A model generated the notes under the pieces. That model worked only from the letters and a program-made list of their open reading frames with translations. It was not told the DNA's origin and searched no databases. A program made the position numbers and the translations under genes. Of a stretch of 7,782 nt of DNA, positions 1-5,461 are shown piece by piece; positions within the stretch are counted from its first letter, which is position 1; each line of letters starts with the position of its first letter. Source of the stretch: Deltaproteobacteria bacterium (GTDB lineage Bacteria; Myxococcota_A; Polyangia; Polyangiales; Houyiibacteriaceae); contig QMMB01000147.1 in the NCBI GenBank assembly GCA_003647035.1, forward strand, positions 1 to 7,782. Reading direction: 5' to 3'.

Positions 1-120
1 ACCGGTGGTGCGCTCGCCGCAGAGCGCTGTACCGGTGGTGCGCTCGCCGCAGAGCGCTGTACCGGTGGTGCGCTCACCGCAGAGCGCTGTACCAGCGGGG
101 CGCTCACCGCAGAGCGCCGC
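1..120 (-). repeat. 30-bp coding tandem repeat, at least four copies
   Basis: Four contiguous 30-bp units lie at 1-30, 31-60, 61-90 and 91-120. Units 1 and 2 are identical. Unit 3 has one change, at 76, which on the minus strand is a silent glycine change (GGC to GGT). Unit 4 is more divergent, with six differences from unit 1. The unit length is a multiple of three, so the reading frame is kept. Each unit contains a perfect inverted repeat (GCGCTC, six bases, GAGCGC), which could promote slippage. The array may continue beyond the left edge. Confidence 0.95.
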
Positions 121-426
121 ATCTCGATCCCGCGCGTAGCGGGCATGCGCAGCTTCGAGCGCAGCTTTGAGATCGGGGTCCGCGGCGACCTTGGCCTGCG
201 CGGCGCGAACACCGCCCTGCGCTTCGATGCGGGCGAGTCGTCGGTGCGCCAAAGGACAGGTCAGCCAGTAGCGAGTAGGGAACGGCTCCCCGGTGTCGAG
301 AATCGGCGGAACCTCCGCCACGATCGGCAGGCCTAGATCACACCTGCGCAGGACCGTCGACGCCGCGCGCAAAGGTCGCCCGATCTGGAGGGCAAGCACT
401 GGGCTGTCGCGGTCGCCTTCGGTCAT
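1..426 (-). CDS. DUF501 family protein with internal decapeptide repeats (partial, C-terminus beyond the left edge)
   Basis: Reading leftward from the ATG at 426-424, the frame stays open for 142 codons to the window edge. The first ~105 residues match the DUF501 pattern as I remember it: GRPLRAAS near residues 16-23, RRCDLGLP (27-34), EPFPTRYWLTCP (47-58), then an AH..Y...RDAAL stretch (93-105). Family members normally continue after this point with a short loop and a conserved C-terminal GVKCLH-type motif. Here residues 103-142 are instead four decapeptide repeats: AALCGERPAG once and TALCGERTTG three times. The function of DUF501 is unknown; in actinobacteria it often lies near ftsB and exopolyphosphatase genes. 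The start codon overlaps the stop of the upstream YkgJ-type gene as ATGA, so translation is probably coupled; no Shine-Dalgarno is visible. The C-terminal half is not in the window, so I cannot tell whether the domain resumes after the repeats. Confidence 0.85.
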   Translation of the reverse strand, partial: MTEGDRDSPVLALQIGRPLRAASTVLRRCDLGLPIVAEVPPILDTGEPFPTRYWLTCPLAHRRLARIEAQGGVRAAQAKVAADPDLKAALEAAHARYARDRDAALCGERPAGTALCGERTTGTALCGERTTGTALCGERTTG

Positions 427-1460
427 GAGGGGCGCATGCAGTCCTTGACCTCGGTCCAGAAGTCGGACTCGCCGACAACCTCGACGATCATCACCGCCTC
501 GGCCGCCGCCCTGTCCGCCCGTAGGCCTTCCTTTCGGAGACGCGCACAGATGTCCTCGGCGATGGTGAGCCTCGTGGCGAGCTCCTGACGGGCCAGTGCG
601 AAGTCGTAGTCCTCGGCCCATTTGAGTGACCAAATCTCGTCGGCGATCCAATCCGCAAAGACCTCGCGACTGGTGCCACCCTTGGGCGAGCGGGCCTGCG
701 CACGATCGAACGCCGCGGCCCAGGGACGCCCCGGCGCCCTCGGGACGCGATCATTTTGAAGAGCGCTGATCGTGTCGCCGACCCACGCCATGGTGACACC
801 GAACTGCGAACCATCTCGCGCATCGATGAACTCGTCCGCTTGCTCGTCCCAGCTGCTCCCGTGCAGAACTGGAAACGCTTCGGCGTCCAGGATGTCCATG
901 AGCGCCTCGCGGCCGCGAAGCCGCTTGAAATACTCGGCTTCGATCGGCTCCCAATCAGCGAATTTGAGCTCCTCGCCCGGGCTCATCGGGATGCGCTTGA
1001 TGCGGCGATCGGCGACGGGCCTGCTCCCGCCATCCGACACCGAGCTCTCCACGTCCTCCGGACGAATCTCGGGGCGGTCCCCCATGGTGCGGCACGGGCA
1101 CCGATGATCGGTCGTGATCCGCCCGCCGCTCGGCGTCGCCGCCAAACCCAATGGGAAACGGCGGCAACCGTCGGGCTTGGCCTCAGCACCGAGCAGCGCG
1201 TGCACCGAGCAGCGCTGGTCCGCCATCAGGAAGACGCAGCCACCATCGGCCGCCGTGTTGAGCATGTAGTCGTCGTGGTCGTCGTCCCAACCCGCTGATT
1301 TGGGGTCGATGCGACGCATCGCGGCCACCTCTTTCTTGGTCAGAGGCCCGATCCCGTGGATGTCGGTGCAGCACAATCCGTCGCCAAAGCACGTGTATCG
1401 CGCACCGGGGCGAACGATCAGCGGCCGTACTTGCGTCTTTTTCTTTTTGTTTCCGGCCAT
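423..1460 (-). CDS. YkgJ-type cysteine-cluster protein (putative Zn/Fe-chelating domain)
   Basis: This is a 345-residue protein. The N-terminal half carries the cysteine pattern of the YkgJ/CxxCxxCC family (PF03692-like): C24, C30 and C31 (in CFGDGLCC), C75, C84, C99 in the typical KPDGCRRFPL motif, and C121/C123 in RCPC. The family is thought to bind zinc or iron, but its biochemical role is not settled. The start follows from MAGNKKKKTQVRP, a basic lysine-rich N-terminus just ahead of the first cysteine motif. Residues from about 150 onward are a charged, largely helical-looking region with no domain I recognise. No signal peptide is visible, so it is likely cytoplasmic. It lies upstream of, and overlaps by four bases, the DUF501 gene. 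It is divergent from the gene at 1530. A weak AAGGAA lies 13 bases before the start, farther than a normal Shine-Dalgarno. Confidence 0.88.
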   Translation of the reverse strand: MAGNKKKKTQVRPLIVRPGARYTCFGDGLCCTDIHGIGPLTKKEVAAMRRIDPKSAGWDDDHDDYMLNTAADGGCVFLMADQRCSVHALLGAEAKPDGCRRFPLGLAATPSGGRITTDHRCPCRTMGDRPEIRPEDVESSVSDGGSRPVADRRIKRIPMSPGEELKFADWEPIEAEYFKRLRGREALMDILDAEAFPVLHGSSWDEQADEFIDARDGSQFGVTMAWVGDTISALQNDRVPRAPGRPWAAAFDRAQARSPKGGTSREVFADWIADEIWSLKWAEDYDFALARQELATRLTIAEDICARLRKEGLRADRAAAEAVMIVEVVGESDFWTEVKDCMRPS

Positions 1461-1489
1461 GAACCAGCTTGGTTTCCTTAACCCCTGGG

Positions 1490-1510
1490 AAAAGGGGACT
1501 GTCCCCTTTT
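1490..1510. repeat. perfect 21-bp palindrome in a divergent promoter region
   Basis: The arms AAAAGGGGAC and GTCCCCTTTT are perfectly complementary around a single central T at 1500. A further T follows at 1511. The site sits between two divergent genes and overlaps the position expected for the -35 element of the gene at 1530. It could be an operator for a dimeric regulator. It could also be a dispersed REP-like palindrome: I recall GGGGACTGTCCCC-type motifs recurring around REP-associated transposases, but this is recollection rather than a search. Confidence 0.8.
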
Positions 1511-1530
1511 TCTGGGATATGATCTTGGGA
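1495..1530 (+). promoter_or_regulatory. candidate promoter of the gene at 1530, possibly leaderless
   Basis: TATGAT at 1518-1523 matches the TATAAT -10 consensus at five of six positions and ends six bases before the ATG at 1530. GGGACT at 1495-1500, exactly 17 bp upstream, is a weak -35 (three of six matches) lying inside the palindrome. Transcription would start at about the A of the ATG. No Shine-Dalgarno lies in the 6-10 bases ahead of the start. Confidence 0.5.
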
Positions 1531-2060
1531 TGGGAGCGAGTCCGTCACCCCTCGTGGGGTACAACACGAACGTGCGCCATAAGGGAAACCTGTATCACAT
1601 TCAAACCGAAGATTCGGGTGTGAAGAGGCCGCACGTCATCACGCAGCTTTTCGCGGACGGCGGGCGCATCATCGCTTCGGAAAAGACTTCGTACCAAGAG
1701 CACGTCGAGGCTGAGAACATCGCAGTCATCGTCAAGCAGCTGATGCAAGATCAACACAAGCGCGTGTTCATCGGGCTGCGAGACGGGGTGTACGACGAGG
1801 ATGATCCGGCCACGGCTGATAGCAGCGTCACGGCCGAGGGAGCAACTCCCGCCGAGGTCACGACCCAGGTCCTCGATCACGCCGCCGCGCGCCTGCTCGA
1901 AGGGTCGCCACGCTACGAGCAAATTCGGGCCAGCGGCATCTCCGGTCAACGGATTTCCCAGGCGCCGGCCGCACCGTTCGGCCACGACGTTCTGACTCAA
2001 AAGACGCTCGACGAAGTCATTCTCGCCTTCCTGGCGCAGGACTTGGAAACCGGCACCTAG
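1530..2060 (+). CDS. conserved protein of myxobacterial type, function unknown
   Basis: This 176-residue protein has two parts. Residues 12-88 hold the conserved block NTNVRHKGNLYHIQTEDSG, then PHVITQLFADGGRIIASEKTSY and IVKQLMQDQHKRVFIGLRDG. I recognise this pattern from uncharacterised myxobacterial proteins. The region looks like a small alpha/beta fold (strand-rich to about 55, helical at 60-85). Residues 89-115 are acidic and Ala/Thr/Pro-rich, probably a linker. The C-terminal part (116-176) is less conserved in my memory and ends in a short helix (DEVILAFLAQDL). No signal peptide or membrane segment is visible. The ATG at 1530 is chosen because it fits the promoter spacing and lies 11 residues ahead of the conserved block. 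It is divergent from the YkgJ-type gene and 48 bases upstream of the SCP2 gene on the same strand. I do not know its function. Confidence 0.8.
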   Translation: MGASPSPLVGYNTNVRHKGNLYHIQTEDSGVKRPHVITQLFADGGRIIASEKTSYQEHVEAENIAVIVKQLMQDQHKRVFIGLRDGVYDEDDPATADSSVTAEGATPAEVTTQVLDHAAARLLEGSPRYEQIRASGISGQRISQAPAAPFGHDVLTQKTLDEVILAFLAQDLETGT

Positions 2061-2071
2061 TGGAGGCCGGC

Positions 2072-2109
2072 TTGACACGGTTCAGGGCGCGTTGTTAGAT
2101 CTTCGTCCG
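2072..2109 (+). promoter_or_regulatory. sigma-70-like promoter of the SCP2 gene, apparently leaderless
   Basis: TTGACA at 2072-2077 is a perfect -35 consensus. TTAGAT at 2095-2100 follows after an ideal 17-bp spacer. The -10 ends eight bases before the GTG start at 2109, so transcription should begin one or two bases before the start codon. The sequence between (CTTCGTCC) has no Shine-Dalgarno. Confidence 0.65.
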
Positions 2110-2432
2110 TGCCAAACGCCCAAGTTTCATTCACTCAGGATATTCCACGCTCGATCGAGAGCGACGTCGACAAGGCCAAGGCCGTCGATGCCATCTTTCT
2201 ATTCAAAGTGAACGGCCAAGACGGCGGCGTCTGGACCGTGAACATGAAAGATGCTCCGGGCGTCACCGAGGGTGACCAGGGCAATGCCGAGTGCACGATC
2301 GAACTCTCTACCGACGACTGGAAAGCCATGACGGAAAAGCCCGCGACCGCGATGCAGTTCTTCATGCATGGCAAGATCAAGGTCACCGGAAACGCGCTGC
2401 TCGCCACCAAGCTCCAGTCCGTGATTGGCTAG
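2109..2432 (+). CDS. SCP2 sterol-carrier-like lipid-binding protein
   Basis: This 107-residue protein is about the size of a stand-alone SCP2 domain. Typical landmarks are a helical N-terminus (18-34), the strand pair GVWTVNMKDAPGV (40-52), AECTIELSTDDWKAMT (60-75), and the terminal FFMHGKIKVTGNALLATKLQ (84-103). SCP2 domains form a hydrophobic tunnel that binds fatty acyl, sterol or other lipid ligands; here that role is inferred from the family. No signal sequence is visible, so it should be cytoplasmic. The start is GTG, supported by the promoter spacing and by the lack of another suitable upstream start. It has its own strong-looking promoter and is followed after 14 bases by the small coiled-coil gene, so the two are probably co-transcribed. 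Confidence 0.9.
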   Translation: MPNAQVSFTQDIPRSIESDVDKAKAVDAIFLFKVNGQDGGVWTVNMKDAPGVTEGDQGNAECTIELSTDDWKAMTEKPATAMQFFMHGKIKVTGNALLATKLQSVIG

Positions 2433-2446
2433 CCCCACCTCGAACG

Positions 2447-2740
2447 ATGGCCAAGCTCCAAGAACACCTTTTCACACTGCTACAGGACCCGCGGGTCGCG
2501 AAGCTGATGCAGGAACCCAAAGTTCAACAGCTGGTGGTGAAGGCCTTTCGTTTTCGTGGTCGCGTCGAGAGAGGCTTCGAGCAGCGTGTTCAGCGGGTCG
2601 CCGACGCATTGAATCTCGCGACACAGCGCGACCTTCGCTCGCTACGGCGGAAGATTCGGCACCTCGAGGAGGAGCTTCGCAAGGCCGAAGAGCGGTTCAC
2701 CGAAGCCGAAGATACTCGAGAAGCTCCGGCCCATAATTGA
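2447..2740 (+). CDS. small coiled-coil protein, possibly phasin-like
   Basis: This is a 97-residue, highly charged helical protein starting MAKLQEHLFTLLQDPRVAKLMQEP. Residues 1-35 hold a short repeated pattern (LLQDPRVAKLMQEPKVQQLVVKAF). Residues 57-88 (ATQRDLRSLRRKIRHLEEEL and onward) form a clear heptad-like coiled coil. The last ten residues are polar and likely disordered. The size and the amphipathic helix plus coiled coil resemble polyhydroxyalkanoate-granule or phasin-like accessory proteins, but no diagnostic motif is present and this is only a suggestion. The ATG at 2447 lies 14 bases after the SCP2 stop with no Shine-Dalgarno, so translation may depend on coupling. Its last 44 bases overlap the end of the convergent DUF4112 gene. 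The frame is open upstream to 2291, but that part only shadows SCP2. Confidence 0.78.
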   Translation: MAKLQEHLFTLLQDPRVAKLMQEPKVQQLVVKAFRFRGRVERGFEQRVQRVADALNLATQRDLRSLRRKIRHLEEELRKAEERFTEAEDTREAPAHN

Positions 2741-3194
2741 GCCCGAAGTAGAGAACGGCGGCCAGCGGCACGATGATGCTGAGGATCGCGAGGATCACAC
2801 CGAGGGCGACGATCGCATAGTCCCATGCTGTCGGCTTCGACTCGGGGTCTTCGTGCTCGCGGATGAGCTCCAGGTTGCGACGGTTCGATTTGTAGGCCGC
2901 GTCAAAAATATCACCCACGATCGGGAGCGTGCCGGCAACGACATCAACCAAGATATTCAGGATCATTCGAAACAAGACAACACGCGGTACGCCACGGCGC
3001 AGCGCGAGTGCCAGGAGGCCGACCGACCCGGCGCCGGTCACAGCGTCACCGATACCCGGAAACAAGATACCGATAATCGGGTCCAAGCCGAATCGAAAAT
3101 CGGTTCCCGGAACGCGAAACCGGTCGTCCAGCAAGGTAACGAGGTACTCCGCCCACTGCCTGAGCTTCGAAACCGAACGGTCCGGATCAACCAT
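2697..3194 (-). CDS. DUF4112 membrane protein
   Basis: This 165-residue protein has the DUF4112 hallmarks: a short helical N-terminus, LLDDRFRVPGTDFRFGLDPI (21-40) leading into the glycine-rich hydrophobic stretch IIGILFPGIGDAVTGAGSVG (40-59), then RMILNILVDVVAGTLPIVGD (76-95) and IFDAAYKSNRRNLELI (96-111). A strong membrane segment lies at about 125-150. It is likely an inner-membrane protein; no function is known for the family. It starts 20 bases after the stop of the kinase-receiver gene and is probably in the same transcript. TAGACT ending five bases before the ATG could also give a separate start, but no -35 supports this. Its final 14 codons overlap the coiled-coil gene on the other strand. 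Confidence 0.9.
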   Translation of the reverse strand: MVDPDRSVSKLRQWAEYLVTLLDDRFRVPGTDFRFGLDPIIGILFPGIGDAVTGAGSVGLLALALRRGVPRVVLFRMILNILVDVVAGTLPIVGDIFDAAYKSNRRNLELIREHEDPESKPTAWDYAIVALGVILAILSIIVPLAAVLYFGLNYGPELLEYLRLR

Positions 3195-3214
3195 GCCGCA
3201 GTCTAGGTGCGCGT

Positions 3215-4531
3215 TCAGCCGTCCGCTAGGACCTGGTCACCACACACTTCGACGAAAACCGCTCGAAGTCGCTCTCGCAGGTTCGAACCCTTTTCTACGA
3301 AATGATGGATGCCGAGCTGGTGAAGCAGCTGGACATCATGCTCTTGCGCACCCGCGCTCACCGAGATGATCGAGCAACTCTGCGCGAGCCCTTCCCCCTT
3401 GAGTTGCATGCAGAGCTCGACGCCGTTCATGCGAGGCATGTGCAGATCGAGGAGCATCACATCGGGCTCCGCCTTTTGGACCTCGGCCAACGCTTCTTCG
3501 CCGTCGTGGGCCACGCGAATGTCCGAAGGGCCGACGATCTGCCGCACGTAGAACGTGAGAATCTTGGCGAGGTCGATGTCGTCATCGACGATCAACACGG
3601 ACTGGCCCTTCTTGTGCGTCACGGCGGGACTGTCGCTACGCGGCCGCTCGTCGCGGATCGCGCGCAGCTGCCACGCAACCGCCTCGGCGCTCTGAATGCG
3701 CACCTGCGGATCCGGGCTGAGCATCTCGTGGACGAGCTGGCACAGTGGCTGCGGACAATCCGGCCGGAGACTACCGAGCGGCGCCGGCTGCCCACGCTCG
3801 TGGGATGCGACCACGTCGCGAATCGTCGCCCCGGCATAAGGCCGGGTCCCGGTCAGCAACTCGTAGGCAACGACGCCGAGGCCAAAGATGTCAACCAGAT
3901 GACCGCTCCCTGTTGCGGCGGTGTTCAGCAATGCTTCGGGCGCCATGTAGGGTGGCGAACCCGCCACGCGCTCTTGCCCGTTGACGTCGAACTCGGGCAG
4001 TACGAGACCGAAATCCATCAGCACGACCCGATGGACCGGCGTCAGCATGATGTTGTCCGGCTTCACGTCGCGATGGACGAGCCCGGCCCGGTGCACGACA
4101 CTCAACCCTTCGCTGGCCGGCAGCAGTATCTGGACAACGTCTGCCGCCGTGAACTGCTCGCCACTGTGCCAGCGCGTAGAAGCATGTTGGGTCAACGAGA
4201 CCCCATAAACCCGCTCCATCACGAGGTAGTCGATCCCGCGATGCTCCCCCAGGGTATGTACGCTGACCAAGCTGGGGTGCTGAAAGGCCGCCAGAGCTCG
4301 CGCCTCGTTGCGCAGAGGCGGAGTCAATGGATTCGGCCAGGCCGCCTTGATCGCCACCCGCCGGTTGAGGAGGTGGTCGTGGGCCTCGAAGACCTCGCCC
4401 ATCCCGCCCCGCCCCAAGAGCTGCATGATTTCGTAGACACCGTCGAGAAGCTCACCCGTGGCGAAAATCCTATTTTCGCCGTCAATCGGTGGCTCGCTCG
4501 CGGCGATGGCGTGTCCCCCCAAATCCCGCAT
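3215..4531 (-). CDS. Ser/Thr protein kinase fused to a C-terminal receiver domain
   Basis: This 438-residue cytoplasmic protein has two domains and no membrane segment. The Hanks-type kinase spans about 32-292. Its landmarks are the glycine loop LGRGGMGEVFEA (39-50), the ATP lysine K62 in VAIK, glutamate E76, the catalytic HRDVKPDN (153-160, RD type), the metal-binding DFG (173-175), GSPPYMAPE (191-199) and DIFGLGVVAYELLTGTRPY (214-232). All key residues are present, so it should be active. After a short linker, a receiver domain spans about 311-430. It has the acidic cluster DDD at 316-318, the phospho-acceptor D362 in LLDLHMPRMNG, S392 in the T/S position and K414. The receiver therefore looks competent for phosphorylation by a histidine kinase. 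This order (kinase, then receiver) would let a two-component signal tune Ser/Thr kinase activity. It lies between murI and DUF4112 on the same strand and has its own promoter in the gap after murI. Confidence 0.95.
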   Translation of the reverse strand: MRDLGGHAIAASEPPIDGENRIFATGELLDGVYEIMQLLGRGGMGEVFEAHDHLLNRRVAIKAAWPNPLTPPLRNEARALAAFQHPSLVSVHTLGEHRGIDYLVMERVYGVSLTQHASTRWHSGEQFTAADVVQILLPASEGLSVVHRAGLVHRDVKPDNIMLTPVHRVVLMDFGLVLPEFDVNGQERVAGSPPYMAPEALLNTAATGSGHLVDIFGLGVVAYELLTGTRPYAGATIRDVVASHERGQPAPLGSLRPDCPQPLCQLVHEMLSPDPQVRIQSAEAVAWQLRAIRDERPRSDSPAVTHKKGQSVLIVDDDIDLAKILTFYVRQIVGPSDIRVAHDGEEALAEVQKAEPDVMLLDLHMPRMNGVELCMQLKGEGLAQSCSIISVSAGAQEHDVQLLHQLGIHHFVEKGSNLRERLRAVFVEVCGDQVLADG

Positions 4532-4556
4532 ATCAGTATTTATATACTATATTGAT
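4532..4556. promoter_or_regulatory. 25-bp imperfect dyad over the kinase-gene -10, candidate operator
   Basis: ATCAGTAT (4532-4539) and ATATTGAT (4549-4556) are inverted repeats matching at seven of eight positions, separated by nine bases. A smaller perfect dyad, AGTAT-TTAT-ATACT, lies at 4535-4548. The element spans bases -1 to -25 relative to the kinase start and covers its -10, as a repressor or autoregulatory site would. It lies in a markedly AT-rich patch in otherwise GC-rich DNA. Confidence 0.45.
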
Positions 4557-4567
4557 GTAACTGTAAT
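4539..4567 (-). promoter_or_regulatory. sigma-70-like promoter of the kinase-receiver gene, apparently leaderless
   Basis: On the minus strand, ATTACA (4567-4562) has four of six matches to TTGACA. After exactly 17 bp follows TATAAA (4544-4539), with five of six matches to TATAAT. The -10 ends seven bases before the ATG at 4531, which places the expected transcript start at or next to the start codon. No Shine-Dalgarno is present. Confidence 0.6.
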
Positions 4568-4575
4568 CTGCAACC

Positions 4576-5382
4576 TTAGAGATCGATGGCCTGGATATCC
4601 AGCCCCTGGGTGGGTTGGCCAAGGAATCTGGACGCGGCGAAGCCAAATTGGCCTGGGAGGTCAGTTACCAAGATTCGGAGCGACCCAGGGAGCTCCAAGC
4701 CGGGGGGGGTTGGCGTCAATATGTCCGTCAAGGTCTCGACCGTAGCCTGTGCGCTATCCACGATGGTCACGTCGTGACCCAGCAGCTCCGCGGCCACCTC
4801 GTGAATCGTCTTGGAGAGTAGCGGGTAGTGGGTACAGCCGAGCACGATCGTGTCGACGTCGGCGTCGGCGAGCGGCCCGAGGTAACGCCGGGCTGCAAGG
4901 CGAGGCACCTCCCCGGTGACCCAGCCCTCTTCGGCCAGTGGCACGAACAGGGGAGCCGGTCGGGCGAACACGTTCATCGTGTCGTTTTCCCTATGAATTG
5001 CACGCTCGTATGCACCAGACGCCACCGTGCCCGCGGTCGCCAGGATCCCGATGCGCCCGCTGCGAGTCGCCTTCACGCCGGCCCGCGCACCCGGCTCGAT
5101 CACGCCGACCACCGGAATGTCCAGGCGGCTTTGCAGCTCGCCCAGCGCGACCCCGCTCGCCGTGTTGCATGCGACGACCAGGAGCTTGATGTCGGAGCTG
5201 AGCAAGCGCTCCGCGCAGGCGATGGCGTACTTGACCACGGTCCCGGCACTGCGTGTGCCGTAGGGAACGCGCGCGGTGTCACCGAGATAGACTAGGTCCT
5301 CGGTCGAAAATGCCGTGCGAATGGCTCGGGCCACCGTGAGGCCACCCAAACCCGAGTCGAAAATTCCAATCGGCTTTGCCAC
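4576..5382 (-). CDS. murI: glutamate racemase MurI
   Basis: This enzyme interconverts L- and D-glutamate, supplying D-glutamate for peptidoglycan. Landmarks of the Asp/Glu racemase family are present. Counting from the GTG at 5382, they are KPIGIFDSGLGGLTV with catalytic D9, YLGDTARVPYG, the first catalytic cysteine C72 in VVACNTASG, and the second, C183, in VLGCTHYPLL. The length, 268 residues, is normal. The frame is open to a TTG at 5400, six codons earlier, but family members usually begin directly at the KPIGIFDSG motif, so the GTG (giving MAKPIGIF) is preferred. A GGGG lies just two bases ahead of that GTG, too close for an ideal Shine-Dalgarno. It is divergent from the sensor gene at 5461. 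It ends 44 bases before the kinase-receiver gene on the same strand, a gap that holds the kinase promoter. Confidence 0.96.
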   Translation of the reverse strand: MAKPIGIFDSGLGGLTVARAIRTAFSTEDLVYLGDTARVPYGTRSAGTVVKYAIACAERLLSSDIKLLVVACNTASGVALGELQSRLDIPVVGVIEPGARAGVKATRSGRIGILATAGTVASGAYERAIHRENDTMNVFARPAPLFVPLAEEGWVTGEVPRLAARRYLGPLADADVDTIVLGCTHYPLLSKTIHEVAAELLGHDVTIVDSAQATVETLTDILTPTPPGLELPGSLRILVTDLPGQFGFAASRFLGQPTQGLDIQAIDL

Positions 5383-5429
5383 GCGCCCCGTGTGAGCCAA
5401 GGTTACACACCCAACCCGAAAGAGCCACC

Positions 5430-5447
5430 ACCAGAGTCGTCTCTGGT
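5430..5447. promoter_or_regulatory. 18-bp perfect dyad in the murI/sensor divergent region
   Basis: ACCAGAG (5430-5436) and CTCTGGT (5441-5447) are perfect inverted repeats separated by TCGT. The right arm touches the first base of the -10-like TAGGGT of the sensor gene, so a bound protein would block that promoter. It lies in the 78-base gap between the divergent murI and sensor genes and could serve both. A hairpin role is less likely if the transcript starts downstream of it. Confidence 0.45.
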
Positions 5448-5461
5448 AGGGTGCAAATGCA
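5447..5461 (+). promoter_or_regulatory. candidate -10 element of the sensor gene, possibly leaderless
   Basis: TAGGGT at 5447-5452 fits a TANNNT-type -10 and ends eight bases before the ATG at 5461. No convincing -35 is found at 16-18 bp and no Shine-Dalgarno precedes the ATG. On its own this is weak; it is listed because the spacing repeats that seen at 1530, 2109 and 4531. Confidence 0.35.

Noticed and set aside
1..120. CRISPR array
   Set aside because: The 30-bp units are directly contiguous with no unique spacers and keep an open frame in a protein-coding gene.
145..336. Short plus-strand frame of 63 codons
   Set aside because: It lies opposite the DUF501 gene, which has family motifs and a start coupled to the upstream gene.
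756..1298. Open reading frame of 180 codons on the plus strand, within the YkgJ-type gene
   Set aside because: It is antisense to a gene with a clear cysteine-cluster motif and has low-complexity, Arg/Ala-rich composition.
1490..1511. Rho-independent terminator (GC stem followed by Ts)
   Set aside because: It can fold as a short stem with a T-run, but it lies between two divergent gene starts, where no transcript ends.
3302..4555. Open reading frame of 417 codons on the plus strand, opposite the kinase-receiver gene
   Set aside because: It is the antisense shadow of a well-conserved kinase and receiver in high-GC DNA. Its translation is rich in Arg/His/Asp with no recognisable domain.
4576..5400. 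murI starting at TTG 5400
   Set aside because: It would add six residues before the usual MurI start at KPIGIFDSG; the GTG at 5382 fits family lengths better. The difference is small and not settled.
5392..5460. N-terminal extension of the sensor protein from a GTG at 5392
   Set aside because: The 23 added residues are proline-rich and unlike the fold that starts at MPTLALISND, and the extension would overlap the TTG start option of divergent murI. It also spans the dyad and -10-like element.
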